This document shows, piece after piece, positions 1 through 8,390 of a DNA stretch of 64,000 nucleotides (position 1 is the first letter of the stretch; every line of letters starts with the position of its first letter). The stretch is from positions 1,674,001-1,738,000 of the forward strand of contig NZ_CP053928.1 of assembly GCF_014108865.1 (NCBI RefSeq). Direction: 5' to 3'. Origin of the DNA: Nocardioides sp. WS12 (lineage in GTDB: Bacteria; Actinomycetota; Actinomycetes; Propionibacteriales; Nocardioidaceae). The translations under genes were made by a program, and so were the position numbers. The notes beneath the pieces were generated by a model that made no database searches, had not been told where the DNA came from, and saw only the letters and a program-made list of their open reading frames with translations.

Positions 1-614
1 TCCCGGTCATGGGCGGCATGGCCGGCGGTTCGGCCGATGCCGCCGCCACCCTGCTCGCGCTCGACCGGCTCTGGGACCTCCAGACGCCGGACGACGACCT
101 GCTCCGGATCGCCGGTGCGCTCGGCAGCGACGTGCCCTTCGCGCTGCTCGGCGGTACGGCGCTCGGCACGGGCCACGGCCAACTGGTGGAGCCGGTCATG
201 GACCGCACGTCGGTGTGGTGGGTCGTCGTACTGTCGGACGAGGGACTGTCGACCCCGGCGGCCTACCGCCACTTCGACGAACTCTCGCCGGATGCACCCG
301 CCGAACCGCCCGTCCCGGAAGCCCTGATCGAGGCGCTCGCCGGTGGCGACGTCGACGAGGTGGGGGACCTGCTCGCCAACGACCTGTGGCCTGCGGCGCG
401 TGACCTCCGGCCTGATCTGGTGGACGTCGAGGTGCAACTGCGCAGCCTCTCGCCCGCCGGCGTACTCCTGTCGGGCTCTGGCCCGACTCTGCTCGTGCTG
501 CACGACGACGTCGACGACGCGCGTGCCACGGCTGCTGACCTCACCGAGCGCGGGTTCCGGTGCACCCTCGCGCCCGGCCCTGTCGCTGGTGCCCACGTGG
601 TGACTTATGCCTGA
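1..614 (+). CDS. ispE: 4-diphosphocytidyl-2-C-methyl-D-erythritol kinase (IspE), 3' part
   Basis: The gene enters from the left edge, so its N-terminus is missing; the open frame starts at base 3. IspE phosphorylates CDP-methylerythritol in the non-mevalonate (MEP) isoprenoid pathway in the cytoplasm. The visible part opens with the GHMP-kinase ATP-binding motif (PVMGGMAGGSADAAATL), where IspE usually has a Pro-x-x-x-Gly-Leu-Gly/Met-x-Ser-Ser stretch. Further on is a glycine-rich C-terminal motif (LLSGSGPTLLVL) typical of the GHMP C-terminal domain. The stop codon overlaps the start of the next gene by 8 bp, so the two are probably co-transcribed. The family call is firm; the true start lies outside the window. 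Confidence 0.9.
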   Translation, partial: PVMGGMAGGSADAAATLLALDRLWDLQTPDDDLLRIAGALGSDVPFALLGGTALGTGHGQLVEPVMDRTSVWWVVVLSDEGLSTPAAYRHFDELSPDAPAEPPVPEALIEALAGGDVDEVGDLLANDLWPAARDLRPDLVDVEVQLRSLSPAGVLLSGSGPTLLVLHDDVDDARATAADLTERGFRCTLAPGPVAGAHVVTYA

Positions 615-2415
615 ACCGACCAGCCTCCTCAACCTCGAGAAGGTCTCGAAGTCCTTCGGGGTCCGACCCCTGCTGACCGAGGTGTCCCTCGGCATCGGAG
701 CCGGTGAGCGCATCGGCGTCGTCGGCCGCAACGGCGACGGGAAGACGACGCTGCTGCGTCTGATGACCGGAACCGAGGAGCCCGACTCTGGACGGGTGTC
801 GCGCCAGCGCGGCTTGCTCGTCGGGGTGCTCACGCAGCGTGACGACTTCGAGGACGACCACACGGTCCGCGAGGTCGTGCTCGGCGGCATGGCCGACCAC
901 GAGTGGGCGGCCGACGGCCGTTCCCGCGAGATCGTCGAAGTCCTGCTCGCGGGCGTCGAACTGGACCGCGTGATCGCCGGACTGTCCGGTGGGGAGCGCC
1001 GTCGCTGCGCGCTGGCCAGCCTGCTGCTCGGCGACCACGACCTGATCATCCTCGACGAGCCGACCAACCACCTCGACGTCGAAGCCGTCGCATGGCTGGC
1101 CGCTCACATGGCTGGCCGGTCCTCCGCGCTGGTCGTCGTGACCCACGACCGCTGGTTCCTCGACGCGGTCTGCCAGCAGACCTGGGAGGTCCACGACGGT
1201 GTCGTCGACCTGTACGACGGCGGCTACGCCGCGTTCGTGCTGGCCAAGGCCGAGCGCCAGCGCCAGGCCGGTGTCTCCGAGCAGCGTCGCCAGAACCTCG
1301 TCAAGAAGGAACTGGCCTGGCTGCGCCGCGGTGCGCCGGCCCGGACGTCGAAGCCGAAGTTCCGCATCGACGCCGCGAACGCCCTGATCGAGGACGTGCC
1401 GCCGCCGCGGGACCGGCTCGAGCTCCAGAAGTTCGCGACGCAGCGGCTCGGCAAGGACGTCGTCGACGTCGAGGACGTCGACTTCCAGCGTGGCGAACGG
1501 GTGCTGCTCGAGAACGCCACCTGGCGGCTCGGGCCCGGCGACCGGGTCGGCCTCGTCGGCGTCAACGGTGCCGGCAAGACCTCGGTCCTCTCCCTCCTGG
1601 CGGGCACGGCCCAGCCGACCGTCGGCAAGGTCAAGCAGGGCCGCACGGTCGCGCTGAAGCACCTGACGCAGGACGTCGAGTTCGACGACCCCGAGTCCCG
1701 GGTGCTGGCGACGGTCGAGTCGATCCGTCGAGTCACCAAGACGGTCGACGGCGAGATCACGGCCACCTCGATGCTGGAGCGCTTCGGCTTCACCGGTGAC
1801 CGCCTCACGGCGCGCGTCGGCGACCTGTCCGGTGGCGAGCGACGCCGCTTCCAGCTGCTGCGCCTGCTGCTGACCGAGCCGAACGTGCTGCTCCTCGACG
1901 AGCCCACCAACGACCTCGACATCGAGACCCTCAACGTCCTCGAGGACTTCCTCGACGGCTGGCCGGGCACCCTCGTCGTCGTCTCCCACGACCGGTACTT
2001 CCTGGAGCGGGTCACCGACTCGGTCTGGGCACTGCTCGGCGACGGCAAGATCTCGATGCTGCCGCGCGGGGTGGACGAGTACCTCGAGCGCCGCAAGGCC
2101 GGCGGTGCCGAGAACACCACCGCGCCCGCGAAGCAAGCTGATCGAGCAGCCGCCGAGGAACGAGGCGGCGGATCGAAATCCAACAAGGCCCGCGCCGGCT
2201 CGGCCGAGGAACGCACCGCCCGCAAGACCGTTGCCCGGCTCGACAAGGTGCTGGCCCGGATGGGTGTGCGCGAGGGCGAACTGACCGCGGCCCTGCTCGA
2301 CAACGCCAGCGACCCGAAGAAGCTCACCGAGATCGCCAGCGAGCTCACGACGCTGCACGAGGACAAGGCGAACGCCGAGCTCGAGTGGCTCGAGGCCGCC
2401 GCCCTCCTGGAGTAG
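607..2415 (+). CDS. ABC-F family ATPase (two ABC domains, ribosome-associated type)
   Basis: This 602-residue soluble protein has two ATP-binding cassettes and no membrane segment, as in ABC-F translation factors. Domain 1 shows Walker A GRNGDGKT (residues 40-47), signature LSGGERRR (about 125) and Walker B LIILDEPTNHLD (about 147). Domain 2 shows GVNGAGKT (about 318), LSGGERRR (about 408) and LLLDEPTNDLD (about 427). The region between the cassettes is rich in charged helix, where the P-site tRNA-interaction motif of ABC-F proteins lies. A C-terminal coiled-coil-like stretch follows residue 530. Residues about 510-525 are encoded by a palindromic repeat element (2138-2180) sitting in frame in the linker before that tail. 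The start overlaps ispE by 8 bp. Housekeeping versus antibiotic-protection role cannot be told from sequence alone. Confidence 0.9.
   Translation: MPEPTSLLNLEKVSKSFGVRPLLTEVSLGIGAGERIGVVGRNGDGKTTLLRLMTGTEEPDSGRVSRQRGLLVGVLTQRDDFEDDHTVREVVLGGMADHEWAADGRSREIVEVLLAGVELDRVIAGLSGGERRRCALASLLLGDHDLIILDEPTNHLDVEAVAWLAAHMAGRSSALVVVTHDRWFLDAVCQQTWEVHDGVVDLYDGGYAAFVLAKAERQRQAGVSEQRRQNLVKKELAWLRRGAPARTSKPKFRIDAANALIEDVPPPRDRLELQKFATQRLGKDVVDVEDVDFQRGERVLLENATWRLGPGDRVGLVGVNGAGKTSVLSLLAGTAQPTVGKVKQGRTVALKHLTQDVEFDDPESRVLATVESIRRVTKTVDGEITATSMLERFGFTGDRLTARVGDLSGGERRRFQLLRLLLTEPNVLLLDEPTNDLDIETLNVLEDFLDGWPGTLVVVSHDRYFLERVTDSVWALLGDGKISMLPRGVDEYLERRKAGGAENTTAPAKQADRAAAEERGGGSKSNKARAGSAEERTARKTVARLDKVLARMGVREGELTAALLDNASDPKKLTEIASELTTLHEDKANAELEWLEAAALLE
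2138..2180 (+). repeat. Palindromic interspersed repeat, in frame inside the ABC-F gene
   Basis: The element begins CTGATCGAGCAGCCGCC, has a central GAGGAACGAGGCGGC and ends GGATCGAAATC. The inner arms GCCGCC and GGCGGC pair. It shares the TCGAGnAG ... GAGGAACGAG ... TATCGAGAC-like layout with copies at 32112-32157 and 40235-40281. It lies in the C-terminal linker of the ABC-F protein without breaking the frame. The outer arms are imperfect here, so this is a degenerate copy. Confidence 0.6.
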
Positions 2416-2424
2416 CAGGAACGG

Positions 2425-2913
2425 TCAGTCGGCGAACGGCAGCAGCAGGCGACGCAACAGGTCGGCCAGCAGTTGCCGGTCCTTGTCGCTCAGTCCGGTG
2501 AGCAGGTCGCGCTCGGCGTCGAGCAGTGCGGTGAACGCGCCGTCGACGGCCTCCTTGCCCTCCGGGGTGAGCCGGACGAGCACGCCGCGGCGGTCCGACG
2601 GGTCGGGGTGGCGCTCGACGAGCCCGCGCGTGGTGAGTCGGTCGACCCGGTTGGTCATCGTTCCGCTGGTCACCAGCGTCTCGCGCAGCAGCCGCCCCGG
2701 CGAGAGTTCATACGGCGCCCCGGCCCGCCGCAGCGCGGCGAGGACGTCGAACTCCCACGGTTCGATGTCGTGGGCCGTGAACGCCTGGCGGCGTGCCTTG
2801 TCGACGTGGTGCGCCAGACGGGAGATCCGGCTGAAGACGGCGACGGGTCCGAGGTCGAGGTCACTGCGCTCGCGCGCCCACGCCTCGATCAGCTCATCGA
2901 CCTCATCCCGCAT
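2425..2913 (-). CDS. MarR family transcriptional regulator
   Basis: This 162-residue protein has a MarR winged helix: the recognition region is around LLRETLVTSGTMTNRVDRL and is followed by the wing LVERHPDPSDRRGVLVRLT. MarR proteins are dimeric repressors that release DNA on binding small aromatic or oxidant signals. The start at 2913 gives the normal family length. The gene is divergent from the epoxide-hydrolase-like gene at 2980, and a near-perfect palindrome (2941-2956) lies between them, so it probably controls that gene and itself. The ligand is unknown. Confidence 0.88.
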   Translation of the reverse strand: MRDEVDELIEAWARERSDLDLGPVAVFSRISRLAHHVDKARRQAFTAHDIEPWEFDVLAALRRAGAPYELSPGRLLRETLVTSGTMTNRVDRLTTRGLVERHPDPSDRRGVLVRLTPEGKEAVDGAFTALLDAERDLLTGLSDKDRQLLADLLRRLLLPFAD

Positions 2914-2940
2914 GACGGCATCGTAGCGGTCCGGTCGAGA

Positions 2941-2956
2941 ATCTTGATGTCGAGAT
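2941..2956. promoter_or_regulatory. Probable MarR operator between divergent genes
   Basis: The sequence ATCTTGATGTCGAGAT is a 7-bp inverted repeat with one mismatch around a TG centre. It sits about 10 bp upstream of the -10-like TAGGGT (2967-2972) of the hydrolase gene, so it would cover the -35 region. Its size and TTGA/TCGA half sites resemble MarR-type operators. Inferred, not shown. Confidence 0.55.
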
Positions 2957-2979
2957 AAATGGGACGTAGGGTCGGTCCC

Positions 2980-3888
2980 GTGAACCATCGCTCGACAGTC
3001 CTCGACCGGGTCACCCTCACCAGTCTCGTGTGGGGTGACATCGACGACCACGACCGGCCGCTCGCCGTACTCCTGCACGGGTTCCCGGACACCGCACACA
3101 CCTGGCGCCATCTGGCTCCGGTGCTGGTCGATGCGGGCTGGCGGGTGGTCGCGCCGTTCACCCGCGGCTACGCGCCGAGCTCGATCCCGACCGACGGGAG
3201 TTATCACGTGCCCGCGTTGATGGACGACGTCCTCGCCCTCCATCGGGAGTACGGCGGCGACGACCGCGCGCTGCTCGTCGGGCACGACTGGGGCGCGATC
3301 ACCGCCAACGGGATTGCCGCGTCGACCGCGAACCCGTTCGGCGTCGTGGTGTCGATGGCGGTCCCGCCCTTCACGGTGATGAACCCGCGACGGGGCGATC
3401 TCGGCCGCTGGCTCCGGGTCGTGCCGCGGCAGGCGGGGCTGAGCTGGTACACCGTGTTCAACCAGCTCCCGCGGCTGCCCGAGCGTTCGTTCGATCGCCT
3501 GGTCGCCCACCTGTGGGAGCGCTGGTCCCCGGGCTTCGATGCCACCGAAGACCTGATGCATCTCGCGGCCGCCGTACCGGATGAGGCGCGCAAGAGTGCG
3601 GTGCTCGGCTACTACCGCGCGCAGCCGCGCGTCTGGAAGCTCCCCGAGCGCTACCGATCGTTTGCCCGCGACTGGATCTCCGGACCGAGGATGGCGATCC
3701 TCTACCTGCAGGGCGCCGACGACGGCTGCCTCGATGCCCGTTGGGCAGCGCTGATCGGTGACCAGTTGCCGGAGGGCAGCCGGGTCGCCGTCATCGAGGG
3801 CGCCGGGCACTTCCTCCAGGTGGAGCAACCGGAGGTCGTGAACGCGCGGATCCTCGAGTTCCTGGCGGAGCGGGAGGTCGCGCGATGA
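2980..3888 (+). CDS. Alpha/beta hydrolase, epoxide-hydrolase-like
   Basis: A 302-residue alpha/beta hydrolase. The oxyanion-hole motif LLHGFPDTAHTW comes first. The nucleophile elbow reads GHDWGA, with Asp in the nucleophile position as in epoxide hydrolases and haloalkane dehalogenases. An acidic residue follows in GADDGCLD and the catalytic His lies in GAGHFLQVEQP. The family opens epoxides or cleaves related substrates in the cytoplasm; the substrate here is unknown. I chose GTG at 2980 over the ATG at 2959 because a TAGGGT box ends 7 nt before it, as in leaderless actinobacterial transcripts. It is adjacent to a divergent MarR gene and overlaps the following methyltransferase by 4 bp. Confidence 0.82.
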   Translation: MNHRSTVLDRVTLTSLVWGDIDDHDRPLAVLLHGFPDTAHTWRHLAPVLVDAGWRVVAPFTRGYAPSSIPTDGSYHVPALMDDVLALHREYGGDDRALLVGHDWGAITANGIAASTANPFGVVVSMAVPPFTVMNPRRGDLGRWLRVVPRQAGLSWYTVFNQLPRLPERSFDRLVAHLWERWSPGFDATEDLMHLAAAVPDEARKSAVLGYYRAQPRVWKLPERYRSFARDWISGPRMAILYLQGADDGCLDARWAALIGDQLPEGSRVAVIEGAGHFLQVEQPEVVNARILEFLAEREVAR

Positions 3889-4709
3889 CCCACGCCTGGG
3901 ATCCGCAGCGCTACCTGACGTACGCCGACGAGCGCGGTCGTCCGTTCGTGGACCTGACCACCCGCATCGATGCGACCGATCCGAAGGTCGTGGTCGACCT
4001 CGGTTGTGGTCCGGGCAATCTCACCTCCCTCCTCGCTGACCGCTGGCCGTCAGCGTCGATTGCCGGAATCGATTCCAGTGCGGACATGGTGCGCGCGGCC
4101 ACCGACAGTCCGGCCGCCGAGCACGTCTCTTTCCACAGGGCCGACCTGCGCGACTGGCTGGCGGACGTGACGCCCGGCAGCGTTGACGTCCTCGTCTCGA
4201 ACGCCACCCTGCAGTGGCTCCCCGGCCACCTCGACCTGATGCCTGCCCTGGTCGCCGCGCTCGCGCCCGGTGGCTGGCTCGCGTTCCAGGTGCCCGGCAA
4301 CGCCGACCAGCCCACCACGACGATCCGTGAGGAACTGGCAGCCGAGCCGCCGTACGACGCCCACACGGCCGGGGCAGCCACCGTCGCCGCCCATGACGCC
4401 GCCACCTACCTGCGGGCGCTCCGGGCCCTGGGCTGCGAGGTCGACGCCTGGGAGACGACCTACCTGCACCTCCTCCCCGGACCCGACCCCGTCTTCACCT
4501 GGATCTCCGGCACCGGCGCCCGCCCGACGATCCAGTCCCTGCCCGAGGACCTGCGCCCCGGGTTCGAAACCGAGCTCAAGGCCCGCCTGGCCGTCGCCTA
4601 CCCCGACGGTGGCGCGGGCGTCGTGATGCCGTTCCGCCGGATCTTCGTCGTGGCGAGTTGTCCACAGGCCGGTCCGCCTCGGGTGACGTGTGTGGGCGCC
4701 GCGTCGTAG
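3885..4709 (+). CDS. tam: Trans-aconitate 2-methyltransferase-like SAM methyltransferase
   Basis: A class I SAM-dependent methyltransferase of 274 residues. The opening HAWDPQRYL is the Tam family signature, and motif I follows as VVDLGCGPGNLT (about residues 37-48). Later come a Tam-like PGNADQPTTTIRE segment and the terminal VVMPFRRIFVVA. Tam methylates trans-aconitate, a spontaneous inhibitor of aconitase, in the cytoplasm. The protein carries about 17 residues beyond the usual family end. It overlaps the upstream hydrolase by ATGA, so it is co-transcribed with it. Enzyme family is firm, exact substrate likely. Confidence 0.82.
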   Translation: MTHAWDPQRYLTYADERGRPFVDLTTRIDATDPKVVVDLGCGPGNLTSLLADRWPSASIAGIDSSADMVRAATDSPAAEHVSFHRADLRDWLADVTPGSVDVLVSNATLQWLPGHLDLMPALVAALAPGGWLAFQVPGNADQPTTTIREELAAEPPYDAHTAGAATVAAHDAATYLRALRALGCEVDAWETTYLHLLPGPDPVFTWISGTGARPTIQSLPEDLRPGFETELKARLAVAYPDGGAGVVMPFRRIFVVASCPQAGPPRVTCVGAAS

Positions 4710-4751
4710 CGTCGCTGGCTCAAGGGCAACTTCTGGCGCACACTTGAGGAC

Positions 4752-4991
4752 GTGATCGGCTGGGACCTCGACACCTGGATCTCGCTGGCGGTGCTGGTGA
4801 CGGCGCTGACTGGCTTCTATGTCGCGTTGCGGCGGGAGTTGCATGCCGAGATCTCCGGACTCCGCGGCGAGATGGCCGACCTTCGCGTCGATCTGAAGGC
4901 CGACATCAATCGGCTGGATGACCGGGTCTACGCCCTCGCTTCGGGCATGCGGCCACACCTCGAGAAGTCCGACCGCCCGGCCAGCAGCTGA
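4752..4991 (+). CDS. Small membrane protein with one TM helix and a coiled coil
   Basis: A 79-residue product with an N-terminal hydrophobic helix (about residues 8-27) and a heptad-like amphipathic stretch with repeated LR/DL/DR spacing. This resembles short actinobacterial membrane-anchored coiled-coil proteins. The GTG start is preceded by CACACT seven nt upstream, a possible leaderless -10. No conserved functional motif is recognised. It could be a spurious ORF, but the TM plus coiled-coil layout and high codon-position bias favour a real gene. Confidence 0.55.
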   Translation: MIGWDLDTWISLAVLVTALTGFYVALRRELHAEISGLRGEMADLRVDLKADINRLDDRVYALASGMRPHLEKSDRPASS

Positions 4992-5126
4992 CCTCGGGTC
5001 GGCGCGAGGAAGTGAAGCCGGAGTACCTGCGGGTGGAATGAACTCTCCCGAGATGGAGATCAGGTTCCTGCCGCTCCGTAGCCCCCCCAGGCCCCCGGAA
5101 CTGGCGCCCGCAGGCACTCCGACGAT

Positions 5127-5990
5127 CTAGGGGCCGCTCCTGCGGCGTCCGGCACCCAGCGCCACCAGTGTGTCGATCTCGCGCTGGAACTCCCGGCGTC
5201 CAGCCGAGGTCGCCTGTTCGCGACAGAGGTCGACGAGTGCTGCGATCACGGCGGCGGTGTGGGACTTCCCGGCATCCTGGGCGAGTTCGACGATGCGGCC
5301 GGTGTACGGCGACCACGGCTGGGCGATGACCATTGCCAGGTGGTGGCGCCACTCGACGATCGTTCCTCGCTCGGCGATGTCGAGGAGTTCCTCGACCGAG
5401 TCCAGCACCGGGACGGTCCACGCGCGGTCGACACCCTGACTGAGCAGGGCGTGTGCGGCCCGCAAGCCCGCATCGGCCACCGCTTCGGCGCGTTCTGATG
5501 TCGCCGGGTCTGCGACGAGTTGCTCGCGCAGGCCACTGGCGACGAGGCGGCGGACAGCCTCGCTGGCCAGCGGCAGCCCCGTGTGCGGCTCGAGGCGGCT
5601 GCCGTGGCGGTGCTGGAGCCGTGCGAGCCGCTCGTGACCGAGTTGTTCGGCGAGGTCCGCGAGCGCTGCATGGTCGGTGGCGTCACCGAAGAGCGCCAGG
5701 GCGACCAGGTTGGCCGCGGCAGCGTCGGCGGGCGAAGCGAAGGTGTTCTCCTCGTGCTCCTCGAGCACCAGCAGGAGGCGCTCCCAGGAGTCGAGGTCGT
5801 TCGTCGCCACCCGGCCGACCCGGCCGAGCACGTTGCCGGTGATCCCGAGCAGCCGGTGACGGTACGGCCCGACTCCGCGGCGGCGTTCGAGCAGACGGTC
5901 GCGGAGCGCCGCGGTCCGGCGAGCGACCGCGCGGGGTCGGAGCTGGACCACCCCGGACGTGGCGGTGCCGACGTCGTGCATGGCGCTCAT
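5127..5990 (-). CDS. Hypothetical helical protein (287 aa)
   Basis: I do not recognise this family. The product is almost entirely predicted helix, rich in Ala, Leu, Arg and Glu, with no signal peptide, TM segment or cysteine cluster. An Arg-rich N-terminal third (RPRAVARRTAALRDRLLERR) could bind nucleic acid or membrane. The start at 5990 has a GGAGG ribosome site 5 nt upstream, better than the internal ATG nine bases later. It is transcribed divergently from the sigma factor gene with about 225 bp between them. Confidence 0.7.
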   Translation of the reverse strand: MSAMHDVGTATSGVVQLRPRAVARRTAALRDRLLERRRGVGPYRHRLLGITGNVLGRVGRVATNDLDSWERLLLVLEEHEENTFASPADAAAANLVALALFGDATDHAALADLAEQLGHERLARLQHRHGSRLEPHTGLPLASEAVRRLVASGLREQLVADPATSERAEAVADAGLRAAHALLSQGVDRAWTVPVLDSVEELLDIAERGTIVEWRHHLAMVIAQPWSPYTGRIVELAQDAGKSHTAAVIAALVDLCREQATSAGRREFQREIDTLVALGAGRRRSGP

Positions 5991-6216
5991 CGGTGCCTCC
6001 GTCCGCGGTTCAGGGTGGGTGGGGAGGCCGGGTTCTCCGGCCTGTCCTCAACCAGACGGAGGGCGCCCGCAAACATCACGCGGTTTTCCCGGAAGTTTGC
6101 AAGTTTCCTGCAGATGGCATGATGCGATGCGCATCCACGACGACCTCGCAATGAAGCGGGCCCGACAATGCGCAGCCCATCTCGGGCCGCACACGACCAG
6201 GATCCGGGGGGACCTG

Positions 6217-7857
6217 ATGGCGGACGACGCGCGCCGCGAGCTGGACGAGCAACTGCTCGACCGCGTCCGCGCGGGCGACGGTCTCGCCTACGAGGACCTC
6301 TACCGCGCACACATCGACGGTGCTCGTCATCTGGCGCGCATCCTGGTCGGCACCGACCATGCCGACGAGCTCGTTGCGGAGTCCTTTGCCCGCGTGCTCG
6401 CGGCGCTGCGCGCCGGCGGCGGACCGACCGACAACTTCCGCGCCTACCTGCACGTCACGATCCGCAACGGCTATCGCGACGGCCTGCGGGCACCGCGCGA
6501 GGCGCCGGTGTCCGACCAGCCGTGGCTGTTCGACGACGCCCAGGTTCCCGCTGAGGAGATGGTCGCCGGGCTCGACGAGACGGTCGCGGTGGACGCCCTC
6601 TCGAGCCTGCCCGAGAGTTGGCAGCGCGTCCTGTGGCACGTCGAGGTCGAGGGTCGGAAACCGGCCGAGGTCGCCACGATCATGGACCTGCAGCCGCGCG
6701 CGGTGTCCTCGCTGGCGCACCGTGCCCGCGAGGGCCTGAAGCGTGCCTATCTCGACCTCCACGCCGGTCCTGCCCCGGAGCAGGAGAAGTGCCAGTGGGC
6801 GCACGCCCGGATGAGCCAGTACGCCCGCGGCGACCTCAGCCCCCGCGCCGAACTGAAGTTCGGCGAGCACATCGACTCCTGCCCGAACTGCAACCAGGCG
6901 TTCGTCGTGGTGGACCGCGTCAACCAGAAGCTCGCCGCGTACGTGCTCCCGATCGTGTTGCTGGCCGTGCTGCCGGGCGGCGGCAAGGGCCTGCTCTGGC
7001 TCGTCGGTGCCGGCGGTGGCGTGGCTGCCACCGGTGGCGTGGCCGCCTCCGGCGGGGCGACCTCCGGGGCTGCGTCCTCGGGTGGCTCGGCCGTCGGTGG
7101 GCCCGTGGCTGTGGGCGTCGCCGCTGCGGTCGCGATCGGGGCGATCGCGGCCGGAGCCCTTGCCCTCTCGGGTGAGAGCGACCCGCATCCAGGGGACGGG
7201 GCGGCGCCTGCCGACGTCGCACCCGTTCCGGTGGTCGAGCCTGTCGAGACCGCCCCGAAGCCCGCTCCGTCGACTGATCGACCCGTCCTGCGCACGCCGG
7301 CGCCCGTCGAACCCGAGGCCGAGGCCGATGTGGTGAGCGGTCCGTCGGTCGTCCCGGCTGCCCGGCGACCGCGTCCCAGCACCGCGGTGTCGCCCGTTCC
7401 GGTCGTCGTGCCCGTCGTGCCCGTCGAGCCGGCCGATCCGTGCGTCACCGACGACCCCTGTGTCCGCCTGGCCGACGTCGGGACCACGGCTGGACCGGGA
7501 CCGGCCCCGTCGCAGGTCAGCGCGACGGTCGATGTGTTCGGTGGACCCGCGCGGACGATCGAGCTGGTCTTCGTGTTCGACGGCGCGGTGACCGTTCCTG
7601 CCGGTGGTCGGTCTGGCGCCGGCTGGACCTGCACGGTGCTCGACCCGGTTGGCGGGGGTCTCGAGGTCGGAGCCGGGGCGCCGTACCTCGTCATCGGCCA
7701 GCTCACCCCGGTCACCTGTTCCTTCGCGTACGACGCCGCGGAGCCGCCGCCACTGACGCTGACCGCCAACCCGCTGCTCGCGCCCCCGACCCCCGCGGGC
7801 AGCGTCACCCTGGTGTCCGCCGGTGAGCAGGTCGCGACCCAGCGCTTCCCGGGGTGA
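6217..7857 (+). CDS. ECF-type sigma factor fused to zinc-finger, membrane and extracytoplasmic regions
   Basis: A 546-residue fusion. Residues 1-185 are an ECF sigma factor: sigma region 2 (LYRAHIDGARHLARILVG) and region 4 (LPESWQRVLWHVEVEGRKPAEVA). Near residue 218 is a zinc-finger-like HIDSCPNCNQ as in anti-sigma proteins. Hydrophobic segments follow at about 241-258 and 297-318. The rest is a Pro/Val/Glu-rich linker and a beta-rich domain that should lie outside the membrane. The start at 6217 has a strong GGGGGGA site; longer upstream frames add low-complexity sequence. The layout suggests a sigma factor tethered and gated by its own C-terminal half. A palindromic repeat is embedded in the linker (7232-7251). 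Confidence 0.8.
   Translation: MADDARRELDEQLLDRVRAGDGLAYEDLYRAHIDGARHLARILVGTDHADELVAESFARVLAALRAGGGPTDNFRAYLHVTIRNGYRDGLRAPREAPVSDQPWLFDDAQVPAEEMVAGLDETVAVDALSSLPESWQRVLWHVEVEGRKPAEVATIMDLQPRAVSSLAHRAREGLKRAYLDLHAGPAPEQEKCQWAHARMSQYARGDLSPRAELKFGEHIDSCPNCNQAFVVVDRVNQKLAAYVLPIVLLAVLPGGGKGLLWLVGAGGGVAATGGVAASGGATSGAASSGGSAVGGPVAVGVAAAVAIGAIAAGALALSGESDPHPGDGAAPADVAPVPVVEPVETAPKPAPSTDRPVLRTPAPVEPEAEADVVSGPSVVPAARRPRPSTAVSPVPVVVPVVPVEPADPCVTDDPCVRLADVGTTAGPGPAPSQVSATVDVFGGPARTIELVFVFDGAVTVPAGGRSGAGWTCTVLDPVGGGLEVGAGAPYLVIGQLTPVTCSFAYDAAEPPPLTLTANPLLAPPTPAGSVTLVSAGEQVATQRFPG
7232..7251 (+). repeat. Short palindromic repeat in the sigma factor linker
   Basis: TGGTCGAGCCTGTCGAGACC has outer arms GGTC and GACC and inner TCGAG/TCGAGA halves. 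It encodes VEPVET in the Pro-rich linker. The same 20-mer type appears in the opposite orientation at 13696-13715. The motif is familiar in Nocardioides-type genomes as an interspersed repeat that becomes translated. Confidence 0.7.
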
Positions 7858-7906
7858 GACGGACGGCACCTTGCCGCGGTTGTTACCCGCGAGTAATGTC
7901 AACGCC

Positions 7907-8389
7907 ATGACGACTCCGGTGCACAACCTCTGGAAGACCACGACCGGCGTGCCGGTCGTCGGTGGCTCGATCGGCAAGCGGGTGTTCTCCCTCGCGTTCG
8001 CCCAGAAGGCGCCGTACTTCGCGACGATCCACCCGCGCGTCGTCGACATGCGTCCCAACTACGCCGAGATCCGCTTCGCGAAGCGCCGCAGCGTGCAGAA
8101 CCACATCGGCACCGTGCACGCGATCGCGCTGTGCAACGGCCTGGAGATGGCGATGGGTGCGCTCGCCGAGTCGACCATCCCGGACACCAAGCGCTGGATC
8201 CCCAAGGGCATGTCGATCAGCTACACCGCGAAGGCAACCGGCGACATCACCTGCATCGCCGAGACCGACCAGGAGCAGTGGGACACCGCCGAGGGTGACC
8301 TCCCGGTCCGCGTCCGCGGCCAGCTCGAGGACGGCACCGTCGTCATCGAGGGCGTCATCAACCTCTGGGTGACCTCGAAGAAGAAGTAG
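7907..8389 (+). CDS. Hotdog-fold protein, DUF4442/PaaI-like thioesterase
   Basis: A 160-residue single hotdog domain. The central motif NHIGTVHAIALCNGLEMAMG matches the DUF4442/PaaI group, where this helix carries the thioesterase active-site region. Such proteins usually hydrolyse acyl-CoA or related thioesters in the cytoplasm. The ATG at 7907 follows TAATGT (7894-7899) by 7 nt, a leaderless arrangement, and matches the normal domain start. It is convergent with the glutamate transporter operon, with only a base between the stops. Substrate unknown. Confidence 0.82.
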   Translation: MTTPVHNLWKTTTGVPVVGGSIGKRVFSLAFAQKAPYFATIHPRVVDMRPNYAEIRFAKRRSVQNHIGTVHAIALCNGLEMAMGALAESTIPDTKRWIPKGMSISYTAKATGDITCIAETDQEQWDTAEGDLPVRVRGQLEDGTVVIEGVINLWVTSKKK

Positions 8390-8390
8390 G

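Noticed and set aside
541..2358. A 605-residue open frame antisense to the ABC-F gene
   Set aside because: Shadow frame of a well-supported gene; composition rich in Val-Asp-Glu without domains.
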